This document shows positions 60,962 through 64,000 of a stretch of DNA of 64,000 bases, one piece after another. Location: NCBI GenBank assembly GCA_964646605.1, contig CAZYEX010000003.1:1-64000 (forward strand), given 5' to 3'. How positions within the stretch are numbered: the stretch's first letter is position 1; the number at the start of each line of letters is the position of its first letter. Origin of the DNA: SBAX01 sp964646605 (GTDB taxonomy: Bacteria; Planctomycetota; Phycisphaerae; UBA1845). The position numbers were made by a program, and so were the translations under genes. The notes below the pieces were generated by a model that saw nothing but the letters and a program-made list of their open reading frames with translations, did no database searches and was not told the DNA's origin.

Positions 60962-62383
60962 TTACTCCGAATCGTCCACCAATAAGACCCGACGCGTGAA
61001 CAACGAGGGGTCCACGTCGCAGCCCGACGTTCTCAGACGTTCCAGGAACGCAGGTCGGATGCCGGTGGAGACAAACTGACCCTGGGCCCGACCGTTCGGC
61101 GCGATCCCCGTTTGTTCGAAAGAGAAAATGTCCTGCATGGTGATGATGTCGCCTTCCATCCCGGTGACTTCGGTCACGCTGACCAGTTTTCGCGGTCCTC
61201 CGGTGAGTCGCTGGGCCTGCACGATCACATGGATCGCGGAGGCGAACTGTTGGCGGATGGCCCGCACGGGCAGCTCGAACCCCGCCATCATCACCATGGT
61301 TTCCACGCGGGCCACGGCGTCACGCGTGCTGTTAGCGTGGATGGTGGTCAGGGAGCCGTCGTGACCCGTGTTCATAGCCTGGAGCATGTCCAGCGTTTCG
61401 GGCCCGCGGCACTCGCCCACCACGATCCGATCGGGACGCATACGCAAGCTGTTGATGAGCAGGTCGCGGATGCTGATCCGCCCCTTGCCTTCGATGTTCG
61501 CCGGACGGGTCTCCAAACGAACCACGTGCGGTTGACGCAACTGGAGCTCGGCGGCGTCCTCGATGGTGACAATCCGATCCGTATCGGGGATGAACGTGGA
61601 GAGGTTGTTGAGCAGCGTGGTCTTTCCCGAACCTGTTCCGCCGACCACCAAGATGTTCAAATGGGCCTTTACGCACGCGCCCAGAAAGTCCCGCATCTCC
61701 GGTGTGACGGACTTGTAATTGATGTAGTCATCCCAGGTCAGGGGGTCGGCGCCGAATCGACGAATCGACATGCTGGCCCCGTCGATGGCAAGCGGGGGGA
61801 TCACGGCGTTCACGCGGCTTCCGTCGGCCAAGCGGGCGTCCACCAGCGGACACGTCTCGTCGCAGCGTCGACCCACGGCGCTGACGATCTTGTCGATGAT
61901 GTGCATGAGGTGGGCGTTGTCGCGGAACTCGATCTCGGTGACTTCCAACTTTCCGCGCCGTTCGACGTAGACTTGCTTGGGACCGTTGACCAGAATGTCG
62001 CTGATGGTGGGATCGGCCAGCAGGACTTCGAGCGGACCCAGACCGAAGGTCTCATCGAGGACTTCGCTGATGAGCCGTTGCCGTTCGTTGTAATTGAGGA
62101 GCGTGTTTTCCTGGTCCGCGAGCTGGGAGACCAGTTCCTTCACCTGCTCGCGAAGGGTTTCGTCGTCGCCCACCATCCGCGTGAGGTCAAGTTGATCGAT
62201 GAGCTTGCGGTGCAGGCGCATCTTGAGCGTATTGAACTGCTCGACCTTCTCCTTGGAGACCTTGGCCTTTCCCTGGGGGTTGGCCGTTTTGGATGCGACG
62301 ATGGCGGGCTTGTTGGCGGGCGGCGGCGCCGGCGCGGGGGGCGGCGGCGTGGCCACGTTGGTGCTGGACCTCTTCCCAAACAT
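60962..62383 (-). CDS. tadA: TadA/CpaF, Tad pilus motor ATPase
   Basis: A 473-residue secretion ATPase. After an Ala/Pro-rich N-terminus, the N-domain contains LGPLEVLLADPTISDILVNG, then Walker A GGTGSGKTT, Asp box TIEDAAELQLRQPHVVRLE and RPDRIVVGECRGPET (Walker B region). Typical CpaF signatures. The ATG at 62383 has AGGGAG at 7 bases; an upstream in-frame extension to 62485 is not conserved-looking. It lies between tadZ and tadB, the usual order. Confidence 0.94.
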   Translation of the reverse strand: MFGKRSSTNVATPPPPAPAPPPANKPAIVASKTANPQGKAKVSKEKVEQFNTLKMRLHRKLIDQLDLTRMVGDDETLREQVKELVSQLADQENTLLNYNERQRLISEVLDETFGLGPLEVLLADPTISDILVNGPKQVYVERRGKLEVTEIEFRDNAHLMHIIDKIVSAVGRRCDETCPLVDARLADGSRVNAVIPPLAIDGASMSIRRFGADPLTWDDYINYKSVTPEMRDFLGACVKAHLNILVVGGTGSGKTTLLNNLSTFIPDTDRIVTIEDAAELQLRQPHVVRLETRPANIEGKGRISIRDLLINSLRMRPDRIVVGECRGPETLDMLQAMNTGHDGSLTTIHANSTRDAVARVETMVMMAGFELPVRAIRQQFASAIHVIVQAQRLTGGPRKLVSVTEVTGMEGDIITMQDIFSFEQTGIAPNGRAQGQFVSTGIRPAFLERLRTSGCDVDPSLFTRRVLLVDDSE

Positions 62384-62500
62384 CCCGAGACTCCCTGTGG
62401 TAGTCGACTCTGCTTGCCCTTGTCGCGGCGTCGTAGCCGCGCGGCCCCACCGAGTTCCTTGTCTCCATGGCATGCAGAAGAGCACGCCCGCCGTCAGCGG

Positions 62501-63688
62501 CTAGCTCGCCGCGAAAATCCGACCGATCAGACCCTTCTTTCCCTTATCCTTATCATCGGTTTGACCATCCCCATGATGCAGGCGCTCGGCGATTTCCTGT
62601 AGGGCGCATCGGACCTTCGTTTTCGGACCGTGGGAGAGCAGCGGCTCCCCGAGATTGATCGCTCCGCTCACCGTTTGCCAGTCGTCGGGGATGGACGCAA
62701 AGACCTCGAGTCCGAGAGTCTCGCTGACGTGCGAGCTCGACAGGTGTCCGGCGTCGCGTCCCACGCGATTGCAGATGAGCTTGGTGCGGTCCAGGTTATA
62801 GCCGTTGGCCCGCATGTTCTCGATAATCCGCATCGCGTTGCGGATGCAGGGCACGAGCAATTGGACGATCAGCAAGTTCACGTCCGATAGCGCCAGAATG
62901 GACTTGGCGCCGGAATCGAAGCGCGTCGGTCCGTCGGCCACGATGTAGGCGTTCATGTTCAGCATGGTGGAGAAAACCCCCATGCACGCGGCGGCGGTGA
63001 TGTTGTCGGACTCCGCGAAGTTCGCGGGCCGGCTGAGCACTTGAACCCCCGAGATGTGTTTGGCGAGCGCTCGGGTCACCACCGCCTGTTCGAGGTGCTC
63101 CGGCGATCCGCAGAGATCCGCCAGCGTGTAGGTCGGTTCTACGTCCAGCAACGTAGCCACCTGACCGAATCGGTAGTCGAGGTCCACAACGGTGACATGA
63201 CCTCCCGCGATCGCGGCCAGTTCCACGGCGAGATTCGTGGCGATCACCGTCGAGCCCACTCCCCCCGAGGTCCCCACTACGGTGATGAGCTTCCCTTGCG
63301 AAACCGACTCCACCCGACGACTGGTGATGCGGTGGATGGCCTCGCCGACCGCCTCCTGGTCAACGGGCCTGGGCAGGAATTCTTTGACGCCCATCCGCAT
63401 CACCTTGAGGATGAGGGGACCGTCCGTGGCCGACGAGACGGCGAAGACGGCAAGCTCGCGATGGGCGGCGATGACTTCCCCGACAATGGGCAGCAATGTT
63501 TCGGGATGGGGGTCGAGATTGACCAGCAGCACATCGACCGGGAACTGGGAGACGGCTTGGGCAAGCAGGGCGGGCTCATCGACCTCCGCGACGATCTTGA
63601 CCCCCTCGAAATGCAGCAACATGGCGCGCAGCTCGAGCGCCAATTGCTCGTCGCCGTTGAGGATGATGAATTTCAGGTCCTGACTCAT
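62501..63688 (-). CDS. cpaE: TadZ/CpaE, pilus localisation ATPase-like protein
   Basis: A 395-residue protein with an N-terminal receiver-like domain (MSQDLKFIILNGDEQ...) and a ParA/MinD-like domain. The P-loop reads TSGGVGSTVIATNLA, lacking the invariant Lys of KGGxGKT; CpaE/TadZ proteins often lose it. VVDLDYRFGQVATLLD is the conserved TadZ segment. These proteins mark the pole or site of Tad pilus assembly. It is the first complete gene of the motor operon in this window. Confidence 0.92.
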   Translation of the reverse strand: MSQDLKFIILNGDEQLALELRAMLLHFEGVKIVAEVDEPALLAQAVSQFPVDVLLVNLDPHPETLLPIVGEVIAAHRELAVFAVSSATDGPLILKVMRMGVKEFLPRPVDQEAVGEAIHRITSRRVESVSQGKLITVVGTSGGVGSTVIATNLAVELAAIAGGHVTVVDLDYRFGQVATLLDVEPTYTLADLCGSPEHLEQAVVTRALAKHISGVQVLSRPANFAESDNITAAACMGVFSTMLNMNAYIVADGPTRFDSGAKSILALSDVNLLIVQLLVPCIRNAMRIIENMRANGYNLDRTKLICNRVGRDAGHLSSSHVSETLGLEVFASIPDDWQTVSGAINLGEPLLSHGPKTKVRCALQEIAERLHHGDGQTDDKDKGKKGLIGRIFAAS

Positions 63689-63934
63689 CAGCCTGCGCGG
63701 TCCCTCTCCCTATAGACCCAAACTCAACCAAGGCGCGTGTGGCCACGCATAGGCGCGACGCCGCCACGGGCCCGTACGAACACGCTTCTCTATCGTCCAT
63801 CCGATTGGGGAGTGTGCGGTTTCACGCCCGCTCGGCGAAGGTCCGCGAACAATGCACGAAATGCAGGCGTGCAGCGTTCATGAAATCGGCGCCGCCGTCC
63901 CATAAGGCCGGCGCGAGACCCGGGGACCGCAAAG

Positions 63935-64000
63935 TCACCGGGCCAGCACGACCAGACCGACCAGACCCCCGGTGGGCGGGGCGTCGGTGTCGATGCGGAT
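63935..64000 (-). CDS. 3' end of an upstream gene (partial)
   Basis: On the minus strand the frame is open from the window edge to a TGA at 63935-63937, giving IRIDTDAPPTGGLVGLVVLAR. By position, upstream of cpaE on the same strand, it could be a further pilus gene such as the CpaB or secretin (CpaC) gene, but the fragment is too short to identify. The 246 bases between it and cpaE show no recognisable element. Confidence 0.4.
   Translation of the reverse strand: MRIDTDAPPTGGLVGLVVLAR

Overview
This 64 kb window is GC-rich bacterial chromosome that looks planctomycete-like, possibly Phycisphaerae or a neighbouring lineage. The lineage call is an inference. It rests on several secreted proteins with thrombospondin-type-3 or dockerin-like calcium motifs, COG3379 phosphohydrolases, a CxxCGYDL zinc-ribbon protein, a very long SecA, a planctomycete-style omega subunit and a Tad pilus locus. 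No phage, IS element or CRISPR array was found.

Layout. 0-1.9 kb: the edge of a probable restriction-modification locus (a beta-order DNA methyltransferase meeting a truncated convergent gene), a possible thiC 3' remnant and empty sequence. 1.9-12.5 kb: mixed housekeeping and accessory genes, namely a TPR lipoprotein, a LigD-type phosphoesterase, a secreted vanadium-haloperoxidase-like enzyme, an EamA transporter, an NHLRC2-like thioredoxin/NHL protein, a Cys-rich secreted protein, an epimerase and a ParA-CBM48 fusion. 12.5-21.5 kb: a minus-strand Cus-type heavy-metal RND efflux operon with a metallo-beta-lactamase-fold protein at its end. 21.7-26.5 kb: an M4 metalloprotease and a GT39-like membrane glycosyltransferase. 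26.6-36.8 kb: secA, a fused 5-oxoprolinase/hydantoinase and a D-glutamate cyclase-MurD-like fusion. 36.8-44 kb: an M28 peptidase and a four-gene AlkP-superfamily cluster. 44-47.8 kb: tpiA, secG, yicC, gmk, rpoZ, coaC. 47.8-54 kb: a hydrolase, a hydroxyacid dehydrogenase, tRNA-Lys(CTT) and a large TPR/FG-GAP protein. 54-58.1 kb: a blue-copper Cys-repeat surface protein with tetraheme and monoheme cytochromes, and a TSP3 surface protein. 58.1-64 kb: a pseudopilin and the tadZ-tadA-tadB-tadC motor operon.

Four features stand out. (1) Between 27.7 and 47.8 kb a hairpin element (arms CGCCACCC/GGGTGGCG) sits in frame inside secA and the oxoprolinase gene, each time encoding V-A-[SP]-P-L-[VA], and supplies the stop codons of two further genes. 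(2) In the same region, arrays with an exact 7-bp period lie at gene joints and overlap start or stop codons. (3) The oxoprolinase and D-glutamate cyclase-MurD genes form a plausible, undescribed D-glutamate handling pair whose ligase half ends at a hairpin repeat. (4) Three surface proteins share a C-terminal P-x-x-C-G + hydrophobic segment + Arg-rich tail that looks like an uncharacterised sorting signal.
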